A stretch of 60,151 nt of DNA from Acidobacteriaceae bacterium (GTDB taxonomy: Bacteria; Acidobacteriota; Terriglobia; Terriglobales; Acidobacteriaceae). Where the stretch lies: contig JASHQQ010000195.1 of NCBI GenBank assembly GCA_030039035.1, positions 1 to 60,151 on the forward strand. Direction: 5' to 3'. Below the pieces are notes generated by a model. It did no database searches. It worked only from the letters and a program-made list of their open reading frames with translations, and was not told the DNA's origin. The translations under genes were made by a program, and so were the position numbers. Below, in pieces: positions 38,236 through 45,631 of the stretch (its first letter is position 1; every line of letters begins with the position of its first letter).

Positions 38236-39174
38236 ATGAGCGTGGTGTTGGGGATTGACGGCGGCGGCACGCGCACGCGCGCGTCGATTCTCGATGGCAA
38301 GCAGGCGGTAGCCTATGCCGAGGGCGGCTCCATCAAGCGTCTGCGCGTGGGCGCCGAGGCAGCCGAGCAGAATCTGCGTGCCCTGCTGGACGAGGTCTTC
38401 GAACAGACCGGCAAGTTGAAGATCGATGCGGCCTCGGTGGGCGTGGCCAGCGCGACGATGCCCGGCGTTCCGGAGTGGATTTCGGCCGTCTTTCAGGATT
38501 TTTCCATCGAATGTTCCGAAGTGGTTGGCGACGAGGTGATCGCGCTGGACGCGGCGTTTCGCGGGGGGCCGGGAATCCTGCAGATCGCCGGGACCGGCTC
38601 CAACACGATTGGCCGCGCGCCCGACGGCGGACGCGAATGCGCCGGCGGATGGAGTTCGCGCCTCGGCGACGAAGGCTCCGGCTACTGGATCGGCGTGAAT
38701 GCCATGCGGCGCGCATTGCGCGCCTGCGATCGCGAGGAGCCGACGCGGATTCTGGAGCGCGTGGGCGAGATTTGGGAGACACCGAGTCTCGAGGAGCTGG
38801 TCAACCTGGGCGACAGCACGCCGGGACCGGATTTTGCCGCCCTGGCGCCGGTCATCAACGAACTGGCCGAGGCCGGCGACGCGGTCGCTGTGGGCGTGCT
38901 GAATCAGGCTGCGGCCGATCTCGTCGAATTCGTATTGCTGGTGCGCGAAAAGCTGCGGCGCAAGCACCACATCGCCGGCGAAGTCCCCGTGGCCTGGACC
39001 GGCGGCGTGATCGCCAAGATGCCCATGGTGCGCAAGGCCTTCTTTGCCGGTCTGAAAGCCGCCGCGCCGAAGATGCCGGTGGGAACGGAGGAAGTGGTAG
39101 CCATCGAAGGCGCCATCTGGCGTGCACAGCGGCTGGCGAAGCAAGCCAACGTTCACGTGGCAGCCGTGCGGTAG
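38236..39174 (+). CDS. N-acetylglucosamine kinase-like BadF/BadG-family ATPase
   Basis: This 312-residue actin-fold kinase begins with MSVVLGIDGGGTRTRASI, the phosphate-1 motif. GPGILQIAGTGSNTIGR is the phosphate-2/adenosine region, and EGSGYWIGVNAMRRAL is typical of bacterial and eukaryotic GlcNAc kinases. It would phosphorylate free GlcNAc to GlcNAc-6-P, the substrate of the convergent nagA. AAAGGAG lies 11 bases upstream of the ATG, and the gene follows the phosphodiesterase by 20 bases. Confidence 0.88.
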   Translation: MSVVLGIDGGGTRTRASILDGKQAVAYAEGGSIKRLRVGAEAAEQNLRALLDEVFEQTGKLKIDAASVGVASATMPGVPEWISAVFQDFSIECSEVVGDEVIALDAAFRGGPGILQIAGTGSNTIGRAPDGGRECAGGWSSRLGDEGSGYWIGVNAMRRALRACDREEPTRILERVGEIWETPSLEELVNLGDSTPGPDFAALAPVINELAEAGDAVAVGVLNQAAADLVEFVLLVREKLRRKHHIAGEVPVAWTGGVIAKMPMVRKAFFAGLKAAAPKMPVGTEEVVAIEGAIWRAQRLAKQANVHVAAVR

Positions 39175-39182
39175 GCGGCGAC

Positions 39183-40355
39183 CTATGCAGCCACTCGGCC
39201 GGCGACCGGCTGGCCGTTCAGGATGGAAGCGACCAATCTTCCCGCACTGTCCAGAGCCACCAGGTTTGCGGGCTGACCGGCGGCAAGCGTGCCGGCGCGA
39301 TCGCCAAGGCCCGTCATCGCCGCGGGGTTCGTCGTCGCGGCGCGCAGCGCCTCGTCCAGCGGCGCTCCCGCGAAATCGATCAGGTTCTTCACGCCGCGAT
39401 CCAGCGTGAGCAGGCTGCCGGCCAGCGACTCGCCGATCGAGGCCTTGCCGTCCCTGACCTGGATTTGCATGTCGCCCAGCCGGTAGAGGCCATCCGGCAT
39501 TCCCGCCGCGGCCATCGCGTCGGTGACGAGAATCGCGCGCCTCGGTCCCTTGCTCCGCCACCAGATACGCACGGCCTCGGGCGCGTTGTGAATCCCGTCG
39601 CAGATCAGTTCGGCGAAGAGAGAATCGGTGGCAAGAACTGCACCCAGGATTCCGGTTTCGCGATGGTCGAAGGGACGCATGGCATTAAAAGTGTGCGTGG
39701 CGCTGGCCGCGCCGGCGGCAATGGCCCGGCGCGTTTCGCCGGCTGTCGCGTTGGAGTGACCGAGCGAGACGCGCACTCCCCTGGAGATGGCATGGGTTGC
39801 CAGCTCGATGGCGCCGGGCAACTCCGGAGCGAGAGTGATCAGGCGAACATGGCCTTCCGCGGCTTCGAAGAATCTGTCGAAGAGCGCGATGTCGGGCGCC
39901 AGCAGGTGCTCGGCCGGTTGCACGCCGCGGCGCTGATGCGAAAGAAACGGACCTTCGAGATGAATCCCGATCGCGCGCGCCTGATCTTCGCCGGGTACGC
40001 CGCGAATCCATCCGGCCAGTCCGGAGAGCGCGCGAAGCGTGGTGTCGACCGGCGCGGTTACTGTGGTTGCCAGGTAGCTGCCTACGCCGTGTTGCGCGAG
40101 AAAACGGCCGACGGCAGTGAGCGCCTCGGGCGTGGCTTCCATCACATCGTGGCCGGCGGAGCCGTGAATGTGCACGTCGAGGAAAGCCGGCGCCAGCGTT
40201 GTGCCCGGATAGCGCAGCGCCTGCACACCGCAGGGTGCGCCGCCCGAGGCTGCCGAGGCGATCGCGGCTATCCGTGCGTCCTCGACGACAACACTGGGCT
40301 GATCGAGGAACTGGCTGCCGTCCCAAAGCCGGTCCGCGGTAATCACGGTTCGCAT
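39183..40355 (-). CDS. nagA: N-acetylglucosamine-6-phosphate deacetylase
   Basis: This 390-residue amidohydrolase has the expected NagA motifs: AFLDVHIHGSAGHD (first metal His pair), GIHLEGPFLS (Glu ligand), VSLGHSNATAGE and ATHTFNAMRPF (His ligands), ELICDGIHNAP, and the catalytic Asp in ILVTDAMAAAGMPDG. It removes the acetyl group from GlcNAc-6-P to give glucosamine-6-P in chitin or peptidoglycan sugar use. It is convergent with the GlcNAc kinase gene, separated by 8 bases, so the two consecutive pathway steps lie back to back. No nagB is seen. Confidence 0.93.
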   Translation of the reverse strand: MRTVITADRLWDGSQFLDQPSVVVEDARIAAIASAASGGAPCGVQALRYPGTTLAPAFLDVHIHGSAGHDVMEATPEALTAVGRFLAQHGVGSYLATTVTAPVDTTLRALSGLAGWIRGVPGEDQARAIGIHLEGPFLSHQRRGVQPAEHLLAPDIALFDRFFEAAEGHVRLITLAPELPGAIELATHAISRGVRVSLGHSNATAGETRRAIAAGAASATHTFNAMRPFDHRETGILGAVLATDSLFAELICDGIHNAPEAVRIWWRSKGPRRAILVTDAMAAAGMPDGLYRLGDMQIQVRDGKASIGESLAGSLLTLDRGVKNLIDFAGAPLDEALRAATTNPAAMTGLGDRAGTLAAGQPANLVALDSAGRLVASILNGQPVAGRVAA

Positions 40356-40419
40356 ATCCAGGATTATTGCAGGTGCGGCGGGCCCGGGAATGGCATGAAC
40401 CTGCTAACTCAGCCGCAGG

Positions 40420-40467
40420 TCCTTCGACTCCGTTTGCCCAAAACTCGGGCCAAACGGGGTCGAAGGA
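40420..40467. repeat. Long imperfect palindrome (REP-like)
   Basis: The arms TCCTTCGACTCCGTTTG and CAAACGGGGTCGAAGGA pair over about 17 bases with one G-T wobble; CCC and GGGC extend the stem with a bulge, around an AAAACTC loop. It lies in the 164-base gap between the J-domain gene and nagA, both on the minus strand. The flanks GCAGGTCC and AGGATGACA recur inside mnmG (43690-43740), marking a dispersed family. It may also end transcripts of the J-domain gene. Confidence 0.75.
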
Positions 40468-40519
40468 TGACAGGCTGCATTTTTGTTGCGAAGTTCAGAT
40501 GCAGGCACCAGGACGCAGC

Positions 40520-41638
40520 TCAGCGGGAGGCAACGCGCAGCGGCACCGACATAGGATCGTTCTTCCAACTCACCACGCGGTCGTTCTGAAAGTACACTTC
40601 CGACGTTCCGTAGCCGAACCGGTCCTGGGTGAACGAAGTCGGACTTCCCTGAACGACCAGAACGTCGTTCTTCGTCGATCCTGCCGAGAAAAACTGCAGG
40701 CTGGTGTCGACGGGCGCGTCCGGCCATAACTTTACGCGGATGGGCGAAGTGAACGGATCGATCTTCCATCCGGCTACCTTGCCGCCGCTGAAATCGATCT
40801 CCGCGCCCTTGTAGACGAGCCTGTCCTCGCTCGACGATACGGGGGTCCCGGCGATGGCCATGACCTCGTCCTGGGTGAGCCCGACCGTGACGTAAGGCAT
40901 CAGGCGAATCGCGGGCTGCACCGGCTTTTTCACCCCATGCGAAACGGGGGCCGGGGCAGGGCTGTCTGCCGGGTTCGCCGGTGGAACGGCGAATGCCACC
41001 GGCTCGGCTGCCATCGTCGAGTGGAACGGATTGAGGTCGTGAAAACGCTCCTGCACCTCGTCGAGCATTCTCGTTGTGGAGGAGCCGCTTTCGCGCGCGA
41101 TCGCCTGCCTGAATTCCATGTAGACGCGCGCCGTCTCCGGATCCGAAGCCAGTTGCGAATCGACGAACCTGACGAAGAGCGCCGTTGTGCCCAGGCCGCA
41201 GGCAACCACCAGCAGTCTTTGCACAGCCCCGAGCGCGGCGAAAGTTACGAGCAGGTTGCGAAAGCCGCGGAGGATGCGAAAGCGCGCCGCCGGTGCGGCG
41301 GCCGGACGCATCGAGGCGGTCTGGACATTTTCCGCGCTCGCCTTCCGCGTTTCGGCGCTTTGCGCGCGGCGTGGCCGGCGGGCTCGCGAATGCTTTTCCG
41401 TGGAAGTCAGCAGGAGATGGGCCGAGTTGATGGCCTTCAGTTTTTCTTCCGCGGCCTCTCTGAGTTTTGTGTCGTTCCCGAAGCGGTCCGGATGCCAGAC
41501 CTTGACGAGCAGGTGATAGGCCGCCCTGATCTCCCCGGCTGTCGCGCCGTGTCTCAGTTCCAGCGTTTGCAGGGCAGCGCAACGCGGGCACAAGGCGCCT
41601 GAGTCATCCACCGCATTTCCACACGCGCAGAGCTTCAT
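40520..41638 (-). CDS. Zinc-ribbon/J-domain membrane protein with two BamE-like repeats
   Basis: This 372-residue protein has an unusual domain order. A small zinc-ribbon-like N-terminus comes first (CAC at 4-6 and CPRC at 17-20), then a J-domain (about 25-80) with the HPD motif at 49-51 (VKVWHPDRFGN), then a basic linker. One transmembrane helix spans about 128-158, followed by a Pro/Ala-rich segment. Two tandem SmpA/BamE-like repeats lie at about 248-297 (VTVGLTQDEVMAIAGTP) and 316-362 (SAGSTKNDVLVVQGSP). The J-domain should stimulate DnaK in the cytoplasm, while the repeats would sit in the periplasm. GGAGG lies 11 bases before the ATG. Confidence 0.82.
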   Translation of the reverse strand: MKLCACGNAVDDSGALCPRCAALQTLELRHGATAGEIRAAYHLLVKVWHPDRFGNDTKLREAAEEKLKAINSAHLLLTSTEKHSRARRPRRAQSAETRKASAENVQTASMRPAAAPAARFRILRGFRNLLVTFAALGAVQRLLVVACGLGTTALFVRFVDSQLASDPETARVYMEFRQAIARESGSSTTRMLDEVQERFHDLNPFHSTMAAEPVAFAVPPANPADSPAPAPVSHGVKKPVQPAIRLMPYVTVGLTQDEVMAIAGTPVSSSEDRLVYKGAEIDFSGGKVAGWKIDPFTSPIRVKLWPDAPVDTSLQFFSAGSTKNDVLVVQGSPTSFTQDRFGYGTSEVYFQNDRVVSWKNDPMSVPLRVASR

Positions 41639-41872
41639 CGGGTCCCGGTTCCTCCGCGGGTCGGGTGTCCATTCGGGAGAAGGATCGATTCCAGAAGAAA
41701 CCTTGGGCGACCGTTGCGCAATCGGTCTTCTGCCAAACGGGAGTCACACCAAAGTTGCAAGAGAGTCCTGGGATTCCCGCGAACGGGATTTCGTTGTCCA
41801 TGGCCGATACACCCTCTTCCCGCTCCCGGCGCGTTGCGCGAGTGTCAGTCTGCTCCAAAACTGGAGAACCCG

Positions 41873-41878
41873 TAGAAT
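41873..41878 (+). promoter_or_regulatory. Possible -10 element just upstream of mnmG
   Basis: TAGAAT (5 of 6 matches to TATAAT) ends 8 bases before the ATG of mnmG, which would start the transcript within one or two bases of the start codon. The only Shine-Dalgarno-like GGAG lies more than 20 bases upstream. A leaderless or near-leaderless mRNA is therefore possible. CTGCTC sits at the -35 position. Confidence 0.3.
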
Positions 41879-41886
41879 AGACTTGC

Positions 41887-44085
41887 ATGGCCTTTACCGA
41901 ACAATACGATGTCGCAGTCGTAGGCGCGGGCCACGCCGGATGCGAGGCGGCGATGGCCGCCGCGCGCATGGGGCTGAAGACGGCGCTGATCACCATGAAC
42001 CTCGACCTGATCGCGCAGATGAGTTGCAACCCGGCCGTCGGCGGCGTGGCCAAAGGCCACCTGGTGCGCGAGGTCGATGCTCTGGGCGGCATCATGGGCG
42101 AAGTCGCCGACGCTGTCGGCATTCAGTTTCGCCTGCTCAATACTTCGCGTGGGCCGGCGGTCTGGAGCCCGCGCGCGCAGTGCGACAAGCAGCTCTACCG
42201 TGTGAAGATGCGCGAGGTGCTGGAAAGCCAGCCGGGACTGCATATTCGCCAGGCGGAAGTGGTCGATCTGGTGATTGAAGAGCGTCCAGCGTCCAGTGTC
42301 CAGGGTCCGGGAGACAGGGATCAGGGGTCAGGGGTCAGGGATCAGGAAGAGGGACCAGGGACTGAGGGACCAGGGACTGAGCGACCAGGGACTGAGCGAC
42401 TGGCGGCTGGATTCTTGGGTGCCCCCGGTCCCGATTCTGAGACCGGGGATCGGACTCATCCGCGCCGGCGCGTGGTCGGCCTCAAGCTGCGCGATGGGCG
42501 CAGGCTGATGGCCGGCGCGACGATCGTCACCACCGGAACCTTCCTGAATGGCCTGATTCACTGCGGCGAGGAGCGCTATCCGGCCGGGCGCAGCGGCGAG
42601 CCGGCCAGCGTTCTGCTGGGCGAGGCCCTGCGGGCTCTTGGCCTTCGAACTTGCCGGCTCAAGACAGGGACGCCGCCACGGCTCGATGGACGGACGATCC
42701 GCTGGGAGGCGTTTGAAGAGCAGCCGGGCGATGCCGAACCCACTCCTTTCAGCTTTCGCACCAAAAGAATCGTGCAGCCGCAGGTGAGTTGCCACATCGC
42801 CTGCACGACACCGGAAACGCTGCGCCTGATTCGCGAGAATGTGCACCGCTCGGCGATGTACTCGGGGCAGATCCAGGGCATCGGTCCGCGCTATTGCCCG
42901 TCGATCGAGGACAAGATCGTCAAGTTTCCCGACAAGACGCAGCATCAGTTTTTTCTTGAGCCCGAAGGGCTGAATACACACGAGATTTATGTGAACGGCA
43001 TGTCGACGTCGCTGCCCATGGAGGTGCAATGGCAGATCGTGCGATCGATTCCGGGTCTCGACCAGGCCGAGATGCTGCGCCCCGGTTATGCCATCGAGTA
43101 CGACAGCGTGGACGCCACGGAGCTTGACCGCGCGCTGCGCGTGAAGAGCATGGAAGGACTCTATCTCGCCGGCCAGATCAACGGCACCAGCGGCTACGAG
43201 GAGGCCGCGTGCCAGGGCATCATGGCGGGTATCAACGCGGCGTTGTGGCTCAAGGGCCAACCGCCGTTCACCATGGACCGCAGCGAAGGCTACACCGGCA
43301 TTCTCGTCGACGATCTGATCTCGAAGGGCATCAACGAGCCGTATCGCATGTTCACTTCGCGCGCCGAATTCCGGCTGCATTTGCGCATCGACAACGCCGA
43401 CCGCCGGCTGACGCCGCATGGCCGCAGGCTGGGACTGATCGGCGATGCCGCGTGGGCGGAATACGAACAGAAGCAGGCGAGGATGGCGGCGCTCGAGCGG
43501 CTGCTGACCGCTACAAAGGCGGATCCCGAGCGGCTTTCGCGCAACGGATTCGGCGGGCTGACGGCAATCGCCGGCCTCACCTGGGCACAACTGCTCAAGC
43601 GGCCCGAAGTGACCATCGGGCCGGTGCTTGCCGCTCTGCGCGAAGAGCAGATGCGTGAGACCCTGCTGGCGCCGTTTGCGCTTCGAAACGCAGATCCTTC
43701 GCCTCCGGCCGCCGGCGCGGCTGTCGTCCAGGATGACAACTCCGTCGCGAGGGCGATGCTGCGCAGCGAGGCGCGCGCCGTCGAGACGGAGATCAAATTC
43801 GCCGGCTATCTCGATCAGCAACGCAAATCGATCGAAAAGCTGAAGGCCGCCGAGTCGGTCGCGATCCCGGACTGGATCGAATACAGCGCCATCAGCGGTC
43901 TTTCGCGCGAGATGCGCGAAACGCTCGAGCGCGTGCGGCCGGTCACCATCGGCCAGGCCAGCCGGCTGCCCGGCGTCACTCCGGCGGCCCTCGGCCTGGT
44001 TCACGTTTCCATTCGTCTTCAGGGCGCAAGGCGCGCCGAACGGATCGGGAAAGCGCCTGCGCCGGCCGCGGGCGCCACCGCATAA
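41887..44085 (+). CDS. mnmG: tRNA uridine-5-carboxymethylaminomethyl synthesis enzyme MnmG (GidA) with repeat-derived insertions
   Basis: This 732-residue FAD protein works with MnmE to make cmnm5U34 or nm5U34 in tRNA anticodons. Diagnostic motifs: [20 protein letters not shown] (FAD binding), [103 protein letters not shown] and [12 protein letters not shown]. It is about 100 residues longer than E. coli MnmG (629). The excess is largely two in-frame low-complexity stretches, residues about 133-193 and 602-618, whose DNA looks like intergenic repeat. All core motifs are intact, so the enzyme is probably active. No mnmE is seen in the window. Confidence 0.95.
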   Translation: MAFTEQYDVAVVGAGHAGCEAAMAAARMGLKTALITMNLDLIAQMSCNPAVGGVAKGHLVREVDALGGIMGEVADAVGIQFRLLNTSRGPAVWSPRAQCDKQLYRVKMREVLESQPGLHIRQAEVVDLVIEERPASSVQGPGDRDQGSGVRDQEEGPGTEGPGTERPGTERLAAGFLGAPGPDSETGDRTHPRRRVVGLKLRDGRRLMAGATIVTTGTFLNGLIHCGEERYPAGRSGEPASVLLGEALRALGLRTCRLKTGTPPRLDGRTIRWEAFEEQPGDAEPTPFSFRTKRIVQPQVSCHIACTTPETLRLIRENVHRSAMYSGQIQGIGPRYCPSIEDKIVKFPDKTQHQFFLEPEGLNTHEIYVNGMSTSLPMEVQWQIVRSIPGLDQAEMLRPGYAIEYDSVDATELDRALRVKSMEGLYLAGQINGTSGYEEAACQGIMAGINAALWLKGQPPFTMDRSEGYTGILVDDLISKGINEPYRMFTSRAEFRLHLRIDNADRRLTPHGRRLGLIGDAAWAEYEQKQARMAALERLLTATKADPERLSRNGFGGLTAIAGLTWAQLLKRPEVTIGPVLAALREEQMRETLLAPFALRNADPSPPAAGAAVVQDDNSVARAMLRSEARAVETEIKFAGYLDQQRKSIEKLKAAESVAIPDWIEYSAISGLSREMRETLERVRPVTIGQASRLPGVTPAALGLVHVSIRLQGARRAERIGKAPAPAAGATA
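42283..42465 (+). repeat. Repeat-derived in-frame insertion within mnmG (tandem units plus hairpin)
   Basis: The segment encodes about 61 residues absent from typical MnmG. It holds 7-base units of the type GGGTCAG/GGATCAG (about 42318-42345), three 15-base units of the type GGACCAGGGACTGAG (42352-42396; encoding [15 protein letters not shown]), and a hairpin with an 8-bp stem CCCCGGTC/GACCGGGG (42423-42430 and 42441-42448). The length keeps the reading frame. Confidence 0.8.
43690..43740 (+). repeat. Second repeat-derived in-frame insertion within mnmG
   Basis: This 51-base segment encodes [17 protein letters not shown] (residues 602-618). Its ends (GCAGATCCTTCG and CAGGATGACAAC) match the flanks and arm ends of the intergenic palindrome at 40420-40467. 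It interrupts the region before the conserved [12 protein letters not shown] motif. Confidence 0.6.
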
Positions 44086-44257
44086 AAGGGACCTGAAGAC
44101 CCCCTGAGCGTTGGCCGAATCTGCCCGCAGGTCCAGTTTTTTCTGCCATTTGGATTCAAATCACATGAAGTTTGCCCTTTGAAGACAACCCGTGCCGGGC
44201 GAGTCGGCTCCAAGTGACAAAACGGGCTCCAGTTTTTCGAGATTTTTGGAGATGTGA

Positions 44258-44917
44258 ATGGCAACTCTTGCTCCCCCTCTTCGTAACTTCGCCAGGAAGC
44301 TGGCATACCGCTACACGCGGCTGGGCGCGCCGGCGTATCCCTATATCGTCGAGCCGATTCAACTGGCCACTCTGGTGAGCGAGATCGAGCGATTGAAGGA
44401 CACCGCGGGATCGATCCTCGAGGTCGGCGTCGCATGGGGAATGACCAGCCGGTTCCTCTGCGAACATCTCGCGGCATGCGGCAGGCCCTGGGAGCGGTTC
44501 TATGCAATCGACACCTTCGACTCGTTTCAACCGAGGGATGTCGAGTTCGAGATCAAACACCGCGGCAAGACCCGCGCCCAGGTTTCCGGTTTCGAGTATC
44601 TCGACTTCAATGCCTGGAAACGGAATTTCCGCGGATTCCGGTTTCTCACGGCATTCAAGGCCGACTGCTCTGTTTTCGACTACGTGAAGGTCGCTCCCGT
44701 CAAGCTCGCTTTTGTCGATGTCGATCTCTACCTGCCGACCAGGGGCGCTCTGCAGAAGATTTACGCGCACCTCTGCGAGGGCGGTGCGATTCTGGTCGAC
44801 GATGTGATGCAGCCCTCCCGCTGGGACGGCGCCTGGCAGGCGTACTCGGAATTCTGCTCGGAAACCGGGCTTTGTCCCCAGGTGATCGGAAACAAGATGG
44901 GGGTCATCCGGAAGTAG
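44258..44917 (+). CDS. Class I SAM-dependent methyltransferase (TylF/Methyltransf_24-like)
   Basis: This 219-residue protein has a Rossmann methyltransferase fold: motif I SILEVGVAWGMTSRF (about 52-66), FYAIDTFDSFQPRD (about 81-94), and the metal- or SAM-proximal AFVDVDLYLPTRGAL (about 151-165) and ILVDDVMQPSRWDGA. This motif pattern is that of macrocin-O-methyltransferase (TylF)-like enzymes acting on sugars or small molecules. The substrate is unknown. GGAG lies 8 bases upstream of the ATG. The gene stands alone and is convergent with the conserved hypothetical, across a palindromic repeat. Confidence 0.82.
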   Translation: MATLAPPLRNFARKLAYRYTRLGAPAYPYIVEPIQLATLVSEIERLKDTAGSILEVGVAWGMTSRFLCEHLAACGRPWERFYAIDTFDSFQPRDVEFEIKHRGKTRAQVSGFEYLDFNAWKRNFRGFRFLTAFKADCSVFDYVKVAPVKLAFVDVDLYLPTRGALQKIYAHLCEGGAILVDDVMQPSRWDGAWQAYSEFCSETGLCPQVIGNKMGVIRK

Positions 44918-44950
44918 ATCGAAGAGCGCCTGAATCCGCGCGACCTGGGC

Positions 44951-45032
44951 GCCTCATCCTTGCGGCGGTCACCGCGTCGATGCGCCGGGTGCCCCATCCT
45001 TGCGGCGACCTTGTTTTTGCCGCAAGGGTGCG
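44951..45032. repeat. REP-like palindromic repeat, one partial and one full copy
   Basis: A half copy (CATCCTTGCGGC near 44955-44966) is followed by a full copy whose stem CCTTGCGGC (44998-45006) pairs perfectly with GCCGCAAGG (45019-45027) around a T-rich 12-base loop. Similar units occur at 54487-54590. The element lies at the convergent ends of two genes and forms the last codons of the minus-strand gene. Confidence 0.75.
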
Positions 45033-45631
45033 ATCCAGGGCCAGCCGGCGCCGGGCCAGATGGATTCGAGTGTCTCCCTTGCCTCGTGGGCGGAAGGCAG
45101 ATCGCTGAAAGCAAACCCGTTGCGCGCAGCCCATTGTTGCCACGTTTCGAGCCGCTTGCGATGCCGGCCTTCGTGCGAGTGAATCTGAATGCCGTGAACC
45201 AGCAGGCGCGCTTCGAGCAGGCGGGCCGCAGGTCCTTCACTTTCGAGGCTGCCGGCCGCCGTCACGCGGTCCAGAAGCTGGACAGCACCGGAAGGCAACC
45301 CGCGCGTCTGCCATGGCTCGCCGGCCAGTGCGATGGCTGCAATTTCCGGCCAAAGGCGGCGATGGACAAATGTGTCCTTTCCCTCGACCAGCTTGAGCAG
45401 CAGCACGTCGCCATGGTCCTCCAGATCGCGCAGCGAGAAGAAGATGGTATGCGCCAGCGGATGCGCCCACCACGAACCGCCCACCGGCGCGCCGGCCACG
45501 AGGGTGGTCACGCTGGGCAGACGCGCGTCGGCCTTCATCAACAGGCCGTGGCGCGCCAGATGTACCAGACAGGCCTGCACGGCGGCGACCGCTTCTCGTT
45601 GCGCTACCGCCGCATCGTTCCTGCTCTTCAT
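44969..45631 (-). CDS. Conserved hypothetical protein coupled to the Fsr-like exporter
   Basis: This 220-residue soluble protein of unknown family has a well-formed core, including LVAGAPVGGSWWAHPLAHTI, FSLRDLEDHGDVLLLKLVEG and KDTFVHRRLWPEIAAIALAG. The last has the look of a widespread uncharacterised family (conserved GSWWxHP and HRRLWP). Its ATG at 45631 overlaps the exporter's stop codon by four bases (ATGA), so translation is coupled; the frame upstream of that lies within the exporter. The final residues (about LRQKQGRRKDGAPGASTR) are encoded by a REP-like repeat and are probably a non-conserved extension. Confidence 0.7.
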   Translation of the reverse strand: MKSRNDAAVAQREAVAAVQACLVHLARHGLLMKADARLPSVTTLVAGAPVGGSWWAHPLAHTIFFSLRDLEDHGDVLLLKLVEGKDTFVHRRLWPEIAAIALAGEPWQTRGLPSGAVQLLDRVTAAGSLESEGPAARLLEARLLVHGIQIHSHEGRHRKRLETWQQWAARNGFAFSDLPSAHEARETLESIWPGAGWPWIAPLRQKQGRRKDGAPGASTR

